Source: Mesobacillus jeotgali
GTDB taxonomy: Bacteria; Bacillota; Bacilli; Bacillales; Cytobacillaceae
Direction of reading: 5' to 3'
Assembly (NCBI RefSeq): GCF_014856545.2
Contig: NZ_CP109811.1
Location: forward strand, 2,102,001-2,166,000
Length of the DNA stretch: 64,000 nt
Of this stretch, positions 24,745 to 33,463 are shown one piece after another. Under the pieces are notes generated by a model. That model worked only from the letters and a program-made list of their open reading frames with translations, had not been told where the DNA came from and did not search any database. The translations under genes and the position numbers were made by a program. Position 1 is the first letter of the stretch. Each line of letters opens with the position of its first letter.

Positions 24745-26865
24745 TTATTGAATCTCCGGACTGGTTTGCTTGTCTTTTTCAAAGAAAAGAATCAATGCGG
24801 GCAGCAGCATACCACGCACAAGGAAGGTATCGATCAGGATCCCAATCGCTACCATGAATCCGAAGATGAACAGATCAGCAATTGGCATCGTCGTCAGGGC
24901 TGCAAAGGTTGCTGCCAAAATGATCCCTGCGGATGAAATAACGCCGCCTGTATTGCGGATGGCGATTTCCAGTGCTTCTTTCACATTATGTTTCTCACGT
25001 TCCTCGATAAAGCGGGACGCTAAAATTATATTATAATCGATTCCGAGTGCGACGAGGAAAATGAATGCATAAACCGGCACACGGGTGCTGATGGCATCAT
25101 ACCCGAAAAGCACGTCAATCAGGAATACTCCTAGACCTAAAGCGGATACGTAGGAAAGCAAGATGGTTCCCATCATATAAATCGGCATTTTAAAGCGTCG
25201 AGTCAAGACAACAAGCAATCTAAGAATCAGAGCCGTTTCCAACAAAACGATTTTAATGATGTCACCATTACTATATTCGCGCTCATCGACCAGCTTTGGA
25301 GTGACGCCGCTATAAAACGCCTCAGCATCCAAACCTAAATCGTCAAGAATTTGTGGTGTTTTATTCTGCAAATCCTCCATATAGTCCATCGCCTCTACTG
25401 AGTATGGATTCATCGCGAGGGCAATGCTGAACCTGGCAGCTTCATTGTTATCAGTTATCCCTGATAAGCGGACAGAAGCAATCTGCTCTTCGTCCTGCAG
25501 TTTTTCGATAATCTTCATAGCATTTGCTTCTGTAAATGAGTTATCAGCTGCTATCAATAGTGTAGTAGGAGCTAGCTCACCTTTATCATATCTCTGTTCC
25601 ACTATTTCATAGCCCACGCGTGATGGCAAATCCTCTGGGAAGCTTTTCACCATGTCGAATTCATATTCCAAATTGAAAACGTTCAGGGCAGTGACAATCA
25701 GGAATATTCCGACCAGACCTCCTGAAAGCCCTGGTTTGTTGACAACCAACCTGGCAATTGGTCCACAGACACCATGCTTAACCTCTGTTTCAACACCATA
25801 CTCAGGTACCTTCGGCCAGAAAGCCTTGCGTCCGAATAAAGTGAATAATGCAGGCACCAATGTTACGGAAGCAATCATGATGAAGAACATCGCCGTTCCG
25901 AAAATTGGAGCAAAGTTCTGATAATCACGGAAATCAGCGAACAATAGCACAAGCATCGCAGCCAGCACCGTTCCGCCAGCAAAAAAGACCGGTTCACCTG
26001 TAGCACGCATTGCATGCTTCATCGCATCAAATTTATTTTCATAATGGTTCAGTTCTTCACGGAAACGCGAGAAAACAAATAAAGAATAATCAATAACGGC
26101 CGCGAAAAGCAGGATACTCATGATCGAGGTTGTCTGGTTATTGATTTCAAGTCCGCCTGCTCCCAAAAGGGCAACACTCTGGTTCACGACCTGATAGACA
26201 ATGGCCGTCGCCAATAATGGAATGATGGCCAACAGCGGAGAACGGTAGATCACAATCAGCAGGACAAGGATGATTCCGACCGTTGCCAATAAAAGCACGA
26301 AATCCGCCCGCTCAAATAGCTTGATGGTATCACCAGAAATTCCTGCAGGACCCGTGATATAAAAAGCAGTGCTCTCAAGCTTGTCAGCAATTCCTGTGCC
26401 AATTTCCGTTGCCTTATCATTGATTTTTGCATACTCGTCATTGCCCAGCCCTTGTCCAAGTTCCATCGGGACAATCATCGTTGATTGGTCCTCGGATATA
26501 AATCCACTCAGCGCCTGCGGTGGAAGGGATCGAGTATCAACGATGTTCTCTATTCCTTCAATATCCTCTGAAATGATCCCATCCAGGATTTGATTCACTT
26601 CATCAAGATTAATGTCCCCACTCTCATTATGGAAGACGAGAATGCCAGGAGTACCCTGTTCACTCGGGAAAAATTCCTCTGTCTTTTGCTGCGCGATCAT
26701 CGACTTTGCCTTATCAGGCAGCGATTGAAAATTGTTCACTTTGTAATCTCCCAGCTGCGGGCCTGCGCTTAAGCCTAGCATCAGCACCAGCCAGGCAATG
26801 ATGGTAATCCACATTCCGCGTTTCGTTGAAACCCAGTCTGTGATGGAAAAAAGCATTTTCTTCAT
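24745..26865 (-). CDS. MMPL/RND-family exporter (YdfJ-like)
   Basis: This 706-residue transporter has the two-fold MMPL layout: one N-terminal membrane segment, a large outer loop (about 45-180), five segments, then a second copy of the same plan from about residue 375. MMPL landmarks include DYSLFVFSRFREE in the first half and the matching DYNIILASRFIEE in the second, each with the Asp-Tyr pair thought to carry protons. It probably exports a lipid or antimicrobial. It is the first gene of a leftward operon with a two-component system. In Bacillus such systems often respond to membrane-active compounds. Confidence 0.9.
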   Translation of the reverse strand: MKKMLFSITDWVSTKRGMWITIIAWLVLMLGLSAGPQLGDYKVNNFQSLPDKAKSMIAQQKTEEFFPSEQGTPGILVFHNESGDINLDEVNQILDGIISEDIEGIENIVDTRSLPPQALSGFISEDQSTMIVPMELGQGLGNDEYAKINDKATEIGTGIADKLESTAFYITGPAGISGDTIKLFERADFVLLLATVGIILVLLIVIYRSPLLAIIPLLATAIVYQVVNQSVALLGAGGLEINNQTTSIMSILLFAAVIDYSLFVFSRFREELNHYENKFDAMKHAMRATGEPVFFAGGTVLAAMLVLLFADFRDYQNFAPIFGTAMFFIMIASVTLVPALFTLFGRKAFWPKVPEYGVETEVKHGVCGPIARLVVNKPGLSGGLVGIFLIVTALNVFNLEYEFDMVKSFPEDLPSRVGYEIVEQRYDKGELAPTTLLIAADNSFTEANAMKIIEKLQDEEQIASVRLSGITDNNEAARFSIALAMNPYSVEAMDYMEDLQNKTPQILDDLGLDAEAFYSGVTPKLVDEREYSNGDIIKIVLLETALILRLLVVLTRRFKMPIYMMGTILLSYVSALGLGVFLIDVLFGYDAISTRVPVYAFIFLVALGIDYNIILASRFIEEREKHNVKEALEIAIRNTGGVISSAGIILAATFAALTTMPIADLFIFGFMVAIGILIDTFLVRGMLLPALILFFEKDKQTSPEIQ

Positions 26866-27195
26866 TTTTGTTGCCTCCTATGTTCATTACTGAAATCCAA
26901 TCGATCCTTCAGCACTCTTTCCGGATAAATCCCAATTTCAGAATTCGGAATGAGCCCTGAACAATGAACATCATAAACTATGAAAATAAACACAACCTCA
27001 ACTTTCAGTTACAAATCACAAGAGGAATCTAACAAGTAAAAGGAGAATGATTAGGAAGGCATGTAAAACAGGCAGCAACGCATAGATTTCTTTGTCATAC
27101 TAAAAAGTAAGATATACAAGTCAGCAATGGCCCTTTATTGTCACTTATGTGCAAGGGTGGATTGGTCCGTTTTTCAGCCGTAAGGGGGGGATAGG
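26866..27195. other. 330-base divergent promoter region
   Basis: This gap lies between the leftward exporter operon and the rightward gene at 27196. It should hold both promoters and a binding site for the response regulator. I could not pick out a convincing -35/-10 pair or a clear direct repeat by eye. GGGGGGG directly precedes the start of the rightward gene. Confidence 0.45.
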
Positions 27196-27633
27196 ATGTT
27201 CATAAGAAAACTAGTCTCTGCAATAGGTGCAACATTGATGATGGTAATCTTGTTCTCGATCCTAGATCACTCAGGAATAGGGTTATTTTTCGGTATGTAC
27301 ATCCTGCCGATCATCTTAATCTATGGAATTCCATCTTCCATACTATCTGATTTCCTAACACGGAAAACGGATAGAGGAAAAAGAATTGCAGCTGCAGCTT
27401 TACTCCATGTTTTTCTTGGAGCGCTGTTTGTTGCCGTCCCAACTTTTATATTTGATGCTGAAAACGCAAACTGGATTTCGAGTTTAAGAAATAATGGCTT
27501 TTTCTTTTTTTCTGCTACAATTTCTGCATTTATCTATTGGTGCTTTGATGAAATGTTGAAAAGTAAGTGGTTTGGTGCTTTAAGAAGGAAGTTTTACAAG
27601 ATTTTAAATAGGATTGGTGCTTTGAGGATATAG
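27196..27633 (+). CDS. Multi-pass membrane protein of unknown function
   Basis: This 145-residue protein has four hydrophobic segments (about 7-24, 30-48, 66-88 and 100-120) and a basic C-terminal tail (KSKWFGALRRKFYKILNRIG). This fits a small integral membrane protein with its C-terminus inside. A run of seven Gs serves as ribosome binding site. I recognise no family. It opens the accessory zone. Confidence 0.7.
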   Translation: MFIRKLVSAIGATLMMVILFSILDHSGIGLFFGMYILPIILIYGIPSSILSDFLTRKTDRGKRIAAAALLHVFLGALFVAVPTFIFDAENANWISSLRNNGFFFFSATISAFIYWCFDEMLKSKWFGALRRKFYKILNRIGALRI

Positions 27634-27697
27634 CCTGAAGCAGGGGAAGCCGCACCCAGAAACTTAAGGGCAATACAATCATCGGAAGGGGAATGGG

Positions 27698-28309
27698 ATG
27701 ATGCACGATATTCGAGATGAATTACCTACTGGATTCGAGATGGAAATAAATACACCCTATTCATTAAATTACTTAATTATGATCCAAAACATTTATCTAA
27801 ACAGCAAAAATAGAGAAGGAGAAAGACCGTTATTCCCTTATGTGGATAGTTCAATGTGGGGAATTTTAGAGGGAGAATTCGAAGAAACTTTTACTGAAGT
27901 TTGGAAAGCAGCTGTCGATAAAAATTCCCAGGATCATATGTATGATCACAATGGAGTATTTCATCTGGACAATGAATTATATCAAAAGTTGTTTTATAAA
28001 AATGAAGCAGGTGCATTCGGATACTCAGAAAGTGAGAAGTTCTTTTTAGCCTGGTGGAATGGGATTCATGGCAAGATAGCGATTGAGGCTGTGTTTGATC
28101 ATGACAGAATGGATAAGGTTTACAGGGAGTTATCTCAATCTATAAAGATCAATAAACGATTAAGAATTCATTTGATCTATGATAAGCCCGTCTTAACTGG
28201 AAGAAGTGAACGTTCGTGGTATTCAGTGGTGCCTATAGAGGATGTTTTTATACATAAAAAACGACCAGAGTTACTATCAAATCTATTAAATAGTTGTAAA
28301 GGGATATGA
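27698..28309 (+). CDS. Soluble protein of unknown function
   Basis: This 203-residue protein is rich in aromatic residues and has no signal peptide or membrane segment. Features are WWNGIHGKIAIEAVFDHDRM in the middle and RSWYSVVPIEDVFIHKKRPE near the end. The alternating pattern suggests an alpha/beta fold, but I do not recognise the family. GGAAGGGG lies 6-9 bases before the paired ATGs (27698 and 27701). Confidence 0.65.
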   Translation: MMHDIRDELPTGFEMEINTPYSLNYLIMIQNIYLNSKNREGERPLFPYVDSSMWGILEGEFEETFTEVWKAAVDKNSQDHMYDHNGVFHLDNELYQKLFYKNEAGAFGYSESEKFFLAWWNGIHGKIAIEAVFDHDRMDKVYRELSQSIKINKRLRIHLIYDKPVLTGRSERSWYSVVPIEDVFIHKKRPELLSNLLNSCKGI

Positions 28310-28391
28310 TAGCTTACTTAAGCAATACTTAACTTTCTAAGTTGATGATTTCTATGGCAAAGTACCAAAGTAATGATAAGGAGAGAAATAT

Positions 28392-28670
28392 ATGAATACT
28401 ACTAGTCGTTGGATAATCGCAGTTATTCTATTTTTATTTGCAGTATTATTATTTAACAAAGGGTTAGATCTAAGGTCTCTTGGAACAGATGTGGATGGCG
28501 ATGGTATTGGAGTTTATTTTTTTGCCATGGAGATCAATGACAGAGTACCAGAGGAAAGTATCCCATCCTATGCAAATGGATTTCTAATATCGAGCTTTGT
28601 TGTCTTTATTATTTCTATTTTATTTGTTTGGATGAATTTAAAATTTAGGAATAAAACAACCGTGAGATGA
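28392..28670 (+). CDS. Small membrane protein with two segments
   Basis: This 92-residue protein has hydrophobic segments at about 8-24 and 65-84, separated by an acidic outer loop (TDVDGDGIGVYFFAMEINDRVPEE). The short DVDGDGIG run looks like a calcium-binding loop, but one loop is not enough to claim binding. AAGGAG lies 8 bases before the ATG. Confidence 0.65.
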   Translation: MNTTSRWIIAVILFLFAVLLFNKGLDLRSLGTDVDGDGIGVYFFAMEINDRVPEESIPSYANGFLISSFVVFIISILFVWMNLKFRNKTTVR

Positions 28671-28723
28671 TTTCTTATCCTAACAAGGGAGTTAAATTAA
28701 ATCAAAGCGTTAACGTTTTTTTA

Positions 28724-28742
28724 TGTAAATGAAACGTTTACA
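28724..28742. promoter_or_regulatory. Inverted repeat upstream of a lipoprotein gene
   Basis: TGTAAA (28724-28729) and TTTACA (28737-28742) form a 6-7-6 inverted repeat around TGAAACG. It could be an operator. It resembles a catabolite (cre) site but is one base too short, so I do not assign it. Confidence 0.3.
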
Positions 28743-28779
28743 GAAATAAAACGTAGTTAATTTAAAGGGGGGGATGATC

Positions 28780-29223
28780 ATGAAAAGAGTATTGGCTATG
28801 TTATTTTTATTAGTTCCCATGATCTTATTAGGATGCAGTCAAAATGAGGAAAGGTTTAACCATACAGCACTTAAAGAAGAATTAAAAGAGGAAGGGATTG
28901 CTCCAAAGCTTCCGACGAAATTTCCAATGACCATAGTAGAGTACGAACGAGTTACTCCTCCTCACGAAACAAATATAAACGAGGTGATCTTCAAAGGGGA
29001 AGAGGGAGGAATGCAGTTTTCATTGACGATTCAACCACCCCCAGTGGAATACCATTTCGAGGGATACGAAGTGACCGTTAACGGTAACGACGGTTTCTAT
29101 ATAAAGGGACCTGGATCCTCGATTCATTGGACGGATGGCGATTATCATTACATCTTGACATCCTATTCAGAAGAAAACGGAACCAAGGAAAGAATGGTTG
29201 AAACAGCCGAGTCCTTTCAGTAA
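28780..29223 (+). CDS. Lipoprotein of unknown function
   Basis: This 147-residue protein has a signal sequence ending LLGC. The mature part is beta-rich (FSLTIQPPPVEYHFEGYEVTV; GFYIKGPGSSIHWTDGDYHYIL), which suggests a compact extracellular domain. I chose ATG 28780, about 7 bases after AAAGGGGGGG; ATG 28774 is directly adjacent to that site. The family is not recognised. Confidence 0.7.
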   Translation: MKRVLAMLFLLVPMILLGCSQNEERFNHTALKEELKEEGIAPKLPTKFPMTIVEYERVTPPHETNINEVIFKGEEGGMQFSLTIQPPPVEYHFEGYEVTVNGNDGFYIKGPGSSIHWTDGDYHYILTSYSEENGTKERMVETAESFQ

Positions 29224-29250
29224 GAGAAAAACCATTTTAGGAGACTTAGT

Positions 29251-29439
29251 ATGGAATTACTATATAGCATAATTTTTTTATTTATTTTTTATCTAATTAT
29301 TAAAACAGCCGTTGCAAAAGGTATAGATGAATCACGGGTAATAAAGGAATTGAAAAAAGAGATTAAAGAGTTACAAAAGCAAAGGTCGGAAGAGCAAAAC
29401 AGGGAAGAATCTAAACACATCATAAATAGGAAAGCGTAA
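29251..29439 (+). CDS. Small protein with membrane helix and coiled coil
   Basis: This 62-residue protein has one N-terminal membrane helix (about 3-22) followed by a charged coiled-coil region (ESRVIKELKKEIKELQKQRSE). Such bitopic proteins often form oligomers at the membrane. AGGAG lies 8 bases before the ATG, 27 bases after the lipoprotein stop, so the two genes may be co-transcribed. Confidence 0.65.
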   Translation: MELLYSIIFLFIFYLIIKTAVAKGIDESRVIKELKKEIKELQKQRSEEQNREESKHIINRKA

Positions 29440-29460
29440 ATCGGTTAGGAAAATGGTTTA

Positions 29461-29491
29461 AATGCAGGCTTCCGTGGCAAGCTGCATTTTT
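29461..29491 (+). terminator. Terminator
   Basis: AATGCAG (29461-29467) pairs with CTGCATT (29482-29488), followed by Ts. Confidence 0.75.
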
Positions 29492-29608
29492 AGCTGTTTG
29501 GCTGAACTTATAAAACGAATAAAGCATGTTATTTAAATAATATTTGAAAGGGTCTACCTAAACTTTGTTGAATTATAAGGTATTAGAGCATTTCAAGGGG
29601 AGTTATGT

Positions 29609-30235
29609 ATGGGTTTCTTCAAAACAACTAGAGAATTTATTGATAGTCAATATAAAACGCCAAGAGGAATTATAGGTACATATATTGGTGAAAAAATGGT
29701 AAAGCAGCACAAGACTGAAACAAATTGGTCATTAGAGCTAATGAATATTCAACAAGGGGACAGGATTTTAGAGTTAGGATGTGGAGCAGGATATGCAGTT
29801 AAATCAATTTCTGAAAAGGATTTAGCTGAAGAAATAGTCGGTTTGGACATCTCACCAACAATTATTCGATCAGCAAGAATTAGAAACAAAAAGGCAATAA
29901 ACGAAAAGAGAGTAAAACTGGTACAAGCAAATTTCAATAAACTGCCCTTCCATAATGAAAATTTCAATACAGTCTTCAGTATCCAAACTATTTATTTTTG
30001 GACGGATATAACTACGACATTATCAGAAATCTTTAGGGTTCTAAAGCCAAGAGGAATAGTAATCCTTACGTTTTCTGACGGGAAAGAAGACGAAACTTGG
30101 GAAGGCATAAGAGGTATTACAGAAAATCAAGTAATTCCGTCTATGAAAAAAACAGGGTTTAGGGATGTATCTTTTGTCAGAGGTCCAGATTCAAGAGGAT
30201 ATCATACCGTGGCAATTAAGGGAACTAAGAATTAA
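29609..30235 (+). CDS. Class I SAM-dependent methyltransferase
   Basis: This 208-residue methyltransferase belongs to the Methyltransf_11 kind. Motif I is LELGCGAGYAV near residue 55, an acidic motif II shows as VGLDISPT, and VLKPRGIVILTF marks the late strand. It would transfer a methyl group from S-adenosylmethionine; the acceptor is unknown. AAGGGGAG lies 8 bases before the ATG. It is followed by a copy of the dispersed two-hairpin element. Confidence 0.85.
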   Translation: MGFFKTTREFIDSQYKTPRGIIGTYIGEKMVKQHKTETNWSLELMNIQQGDRILELGCGAGYAVKSISEKDLAEEIVGLDISPTIIRSARIRNKKAINEKRVKLVQANFNKLPFHNENFNTVFSIQTIYFWTDITTTLSEIFRVLKPRGIVILTFSDGKEDETWEGIRGITENQVIPSMKKTGFRDVSFVRGPDSRGYHTVAIKGTKN

Positions 30236-30266
30236 AATAACCTTTCATATTTTTGTTCGACTAAAA

Positions 30267-30340
30267 GGTGCGTTGATCCAGTAGGATTGAGGCATCTTTT
30301 GTTTATTTCCTTATTTAACAACTTGGGCAAGTTAGCGGAA
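30267..30340 (+). repeat. Dispersed two-hairpin element
   Basis: The left part is ggtgcgttgatcc-agtaggattgaggcatcttttg. The right part, tttatttccttatttaacaacttgggcaagttagcgg, follows at once. The left hairpin serves as terminator for the methyltransferase gene. Confidence 0.75.
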
Positions 30341-30422
30341 GAGTGGTCTAAAGAAATAGCACCCAAATATTTGTAAAAGTGATAAAATAATGTAAATCAA
30401 CAACTTAATAAGGGGCCTTAAT

Positions 30423-31878
30423 ATGACTATTAGTTTTAATGAGTTTTATAAGGAAGAATTAACGATTAATGAAATTCAAAGTGCAATGGAAAGTGGGTTC
30501 GTAACTTCAAAAGAATTAGTGATGTACTATTTATATCGGATAGCGAAATATGACCAGGACGGACCAAGAATCAATTCCGTTCTTGAAATAAATCCTGACG
30601 CTATCTTTATAGCCGAAGCCCTTGATCATGAAAGAAAAACTAAGGGTGTTAGAGGACCGTTGCACGGAATTCCTGTCCTTTTAAAAGATAATATTGAAAC
30701 GTCTGATTCAATGCATACAAGTGCAGGTACGATTGCTTTGGAGGATTATAGAGCTGAAAAAGATGCGTTTCTTGTTGAAAAGCTCCGTGAATCAGGTGCA
30801 GTTATTTTAGGCAAGACGAATATGACTGAATTAGCTAATGTGGGCTGGGTATAGCTCAAGGGGAGGGCAAGTATTGAATCCTTATGGTGACACTGACCTT
30901 TTTGTGGGCGGGTCTAGTTCTGGTTCGGCTGTGGCAGTTGCGGCGAATTTTACCGTATTATCCGTAGGTACAGAAACAGATGCTTCCATTCTTAGTCCTG
31001 CTATACAAAATTCAGTGGTGGGAATCAAACCAACTGTAGGGTTAATTAGCAGAAGTGGCATTATCCCTTTTACATATTCTCAAGATACTCCTGGGCCATT
31101 GGCGAGGAATGTTACGGATGCAGCGCTTTTGCTCGTGGTTCTAGCTGGTCTGGATAAGGAAGATGCAGCAACATATAAAAGTGAAGGAAGGATTGAGCAG
31201 GATTATTCAATATTCCTTGATTCGGAGGGTCTTAAAGGGGCCAGGGTCGGCATATTTAAAAATGCATCCAATGACTTTCTAGCTTCGGATGAGTACGATG
31301 AGGCTTTGTTTCAAAAAGCTATACAAGTCATTAAAAATCAGGGAGCCATTATAGAAGAGATAGAAATACCTTCCTTTCACAGGGATTGGAAGTGGGGAGT
31401 AAATCTATACGAATTAAAACACAGTTTAGATAATTTTCTTTCACAACTCCCAACAAACTTACCAATTCATTCAATTAAAGATTTAATTCAATATAATCAA
31501 ATCAACAAGGGAAAGGCATTAAAATATGGACAGGATAAATTAGAACAAAGAGTCTCTTTTCCAAATACATTAAGGAGTCCCGATTATTTACTAAACAAAT
31601 TAGAAGACTTGTATTACTCCCAGGACCAAGGGATCGACCTTGCTTTAAAAAAATACAATCTAGATTCAATTCTATTTCCTTCATATATAGGTTCTACGAT
31701 CAGTGCGAAAGCAGGCTATCCATCCATTGCCATACCCGCTGGATATAAGCAAAACGGACGGCCTTTTGGAATTACCTTTGCAGGAACCGCTTATAGTGAA
31801 GGGAAATTAATTAAGTTAGCATATGCCTTTGAACAGGCTACAAACCATCGGAAAAGCCCGAACTTTGAAGCTGGATGA
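30423..31878 (+). pseudogene. Amidase (amidase-signature family), broken by a frameshift
   Basis: The first 143 codons carry the amidase N-terminus, including the catalytic Lys in VLLKDNI, and run into a TAG at 30852-30854 just after NMTELAN. The rest continues in another frame from about 30838 with GYSSRGGQVLNPYG and the serine-rich GGSSSGSAVAVA loop, up to residue 346 of that frame. The junction lacks a few residues expected between ELAN and GYSSRGG, so a small deletion with a frameshift is likely. If intact it would hydrolyse an amide, like the amidase-signature paralogues of GatA. It lacks a second lesion and may be recent. Confidence 0.85.
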
Positions 31879-31990
31879 TTAATTTGAGTGTGTAAGTATG
31901 ACAGATAAACATCGTGAAGAATTGTATCTATTTTAATGGGTTCATTCATCCAGAGAGGATAGAAGGAAGATTCCTTTTTCACTTCAAGAT

Positions 31991-32320
31991 TTAGCTGCTC
32001 GAAGTAGGCAAATGTTCGGACAGGTTTCAGTCTGGACAAGCAGAAGCTGTCCGAAGTAGCGCTGAGTTCGGACAGGTTACAGTCTGAACAAGCAAAAGCT
32101 GTCCGAAGTAGCCCAGAGTTCGGACAGGTTACAGGAAGAACAAGCAAAAGCTGTCCGAAGTAGCCCAGAGTTCGGACAGGTTTCAATCTGGACAAGCAAA
32201 AGCTGTCCGAAGTAGCCCAGAGTTCGGACAGGTTACAGGCAGAACAGGAAAAAGCTGTCAGAAGTAGTCCAGAGTTCAGACAGGTTACAGGCAGAACAGG
32301 CAAAAGCTGTCAGAAGCAGG
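31991..32320. repeat. Tandem array C: six 52-bp units with perfect inverted arms
   Basis: The anchor GTTCGGACAGG (or GTTCAGACAGG) recurs at 32014, 32066, 32118, 32170, 32222 and 32274, exactly 52 bp apart, with a partial unit before it. TTCGGACAG faces CTGTCCGAA in most units, a perfect 9-bp stem. In the last two units both arms change together (CAGACAG with CTGTCAG; some positions G-A), which hints at selection on pairing. It fills the 493-base gap between the amidase remnant and the MBL-hydrolase gene. The core GACAGGTT...AAGCTGTC is shared with array B. Confidence 0.92.
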
Positions 32321-32371
32321 TGCATTGATAGCAATGTCTCCGCAAAAAAATGATTAAAGGAGATATAATAA

Positions 32372-33310
32372 ATGACCACAAGTAAAATAAAATCACCTTA
32401 TTTCACTGTAGAAAAACTCGAAGATGGTGTATATGCTGCCATTGCAAATAAAGGTGAGGGTGCAATGGGGAACTCCGGGTTTATTGATATTGGCAAAGAA
32501 ATCGTCATTTTTGATACCTTTACAACTCCAACCGCTGCCAGAGAATTGCGACGGTTAGCGGAAGAAATTACACAAAAAAGAATTAAGTATGTTTTTAACA
32601 GCCATTACCACGGAGATCACACTTTTGGAAATCAAATATTCGAGGATGTAACGATTATCTCAACTGCTAAAACTAGGGAGTTACATAGAGATAAAAATGT
32701 AATCATTGATCCGAATCAAGAAATGGAGGAAATGAGAAATTATCTGGATCAATTGGCGGAAAGGTTAGAAGTTGAGCGTATTCCAATTTTAAGAGCAAGC
32801 TTAGAAAATCAAATAAAGGAAATGAAAAAGGTTCACGATTCAATTCCTGAGCTTCGAATTGTGCTTCCTAATCTGACGTTTGAAAATAGACTGGTTCTTC
32901 ACGGTGAAACTCGAAGCTTAGAGTTTTATTGTTTTGGCGGGGGGCATACTCCGAGTGATGCTTTTTTATATTTGCCTAAAGAGAAAATTGCATTTATGGG
33001 TGACATCGTATTAGAAAACCTTCATCCTCCCATTTACAATTCTCAAGAATTTATTGATAACTTAATAAAAATCTCTAAGTTCGATATTCAAAGAATCGTT
33101 CCAGGTCACGGTAACTTAGTAACAAATAGTCAAATAGATGTAATGTTAAACTATTTACACCACCTTACTGATAGGGTAAGTCAGGCTTTGGAAAAAAGAC
33201 TACAATTGGAACAAATTTTAGCTTTGGAAACACCTGAAGAATATTCAACATGGACAGGTCTCGATGGATATAAGAGAAATTTAAAAACGGTATACGATGA
33301 ACTCAAGTAA
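32372..33310 (+). CDS. MBL-fold metallo-hydrolase
   Basis: This 312-residue metallo-beta-lactamase-fold hydrolase has a complete zinc site: NSHYHGDH near residue 78, GGGHTPSD near 195, MGDIV near 210 and PGHG near 245. The class includes lactonases, thioesterases and beta-lactamases; no signal peptide is present, so a cytoplasmic substrate is likely. A helical insertion of about 50 residues (DQLAERLEVERI...) precedes the second zinc segment. AAAGGAG lies 9 bases before the ATG. Confidence 0.87.
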   Translation: MTTSKIKSPYFTVEKLEDGVYAAIANKGEGAMGNSGFIDIGKEIVIFDTFTTPTAARELRRLAEEITQKRIKYVFNSHYHGDHTFGNQIFEDVTIISTAKTRELHRDKNVIIDPNQEMEEMRNYLDQLAERLEVERIPILRASLENQIKEMKKVHDSIPELRIVLPNLTFENRLVLHGETRSLEFYCFGGGHTPSDAFLYLPKEKIAFMGDIVLENLHPPIYNSQEFIDNLIKISKFDIQRIVPGHGNLVTNSQIDVMLNYLHHLTDRVSQALEKRLQLEQILALETPEEYSTWTGLDGYKRNLKTVYDELK

Positions 33311-33349
33311 AATTGATGTCTAATATTGTGAGGAATGCACTTACACTTT

Positions 33350-33380
33350 GCGTTGATCAAGGCCTGATTAACGCCCCTTT
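33350..33380 (+). repeat. Degenerate copy of the dispersed element, left part
   Basis: gcgttgatcaaggcctgattaacgcccctttatt is the terminator half with GCGTTGATCA facing TGATTAACGC, after the MBL-hydrolase gene. The T-run is interrupted and the right half is lost. Confidence 0.65.
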
Positions 33381-33463
33381 ATTGGAGGTCAATTCATCAA
33401 AAGTAGATACTAATGACACTGTGAAATTATAATAGCAAAAATTATTTTTTGGGAGTCGTGAGA

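Noticed and set aside
28724..28742. Catabolite-response (cre) site
   Set aside because: The half-sites are spaced one base off the cre consensus; kept only as an unassigned inverted repeat.
31791..32303. Long leftward open frame over array C (170 codons)
   Set aside because: It is made of the 52-bp repeat read in changing frames, has no ribosome binding site and overlaps the end of the amidase remnant.
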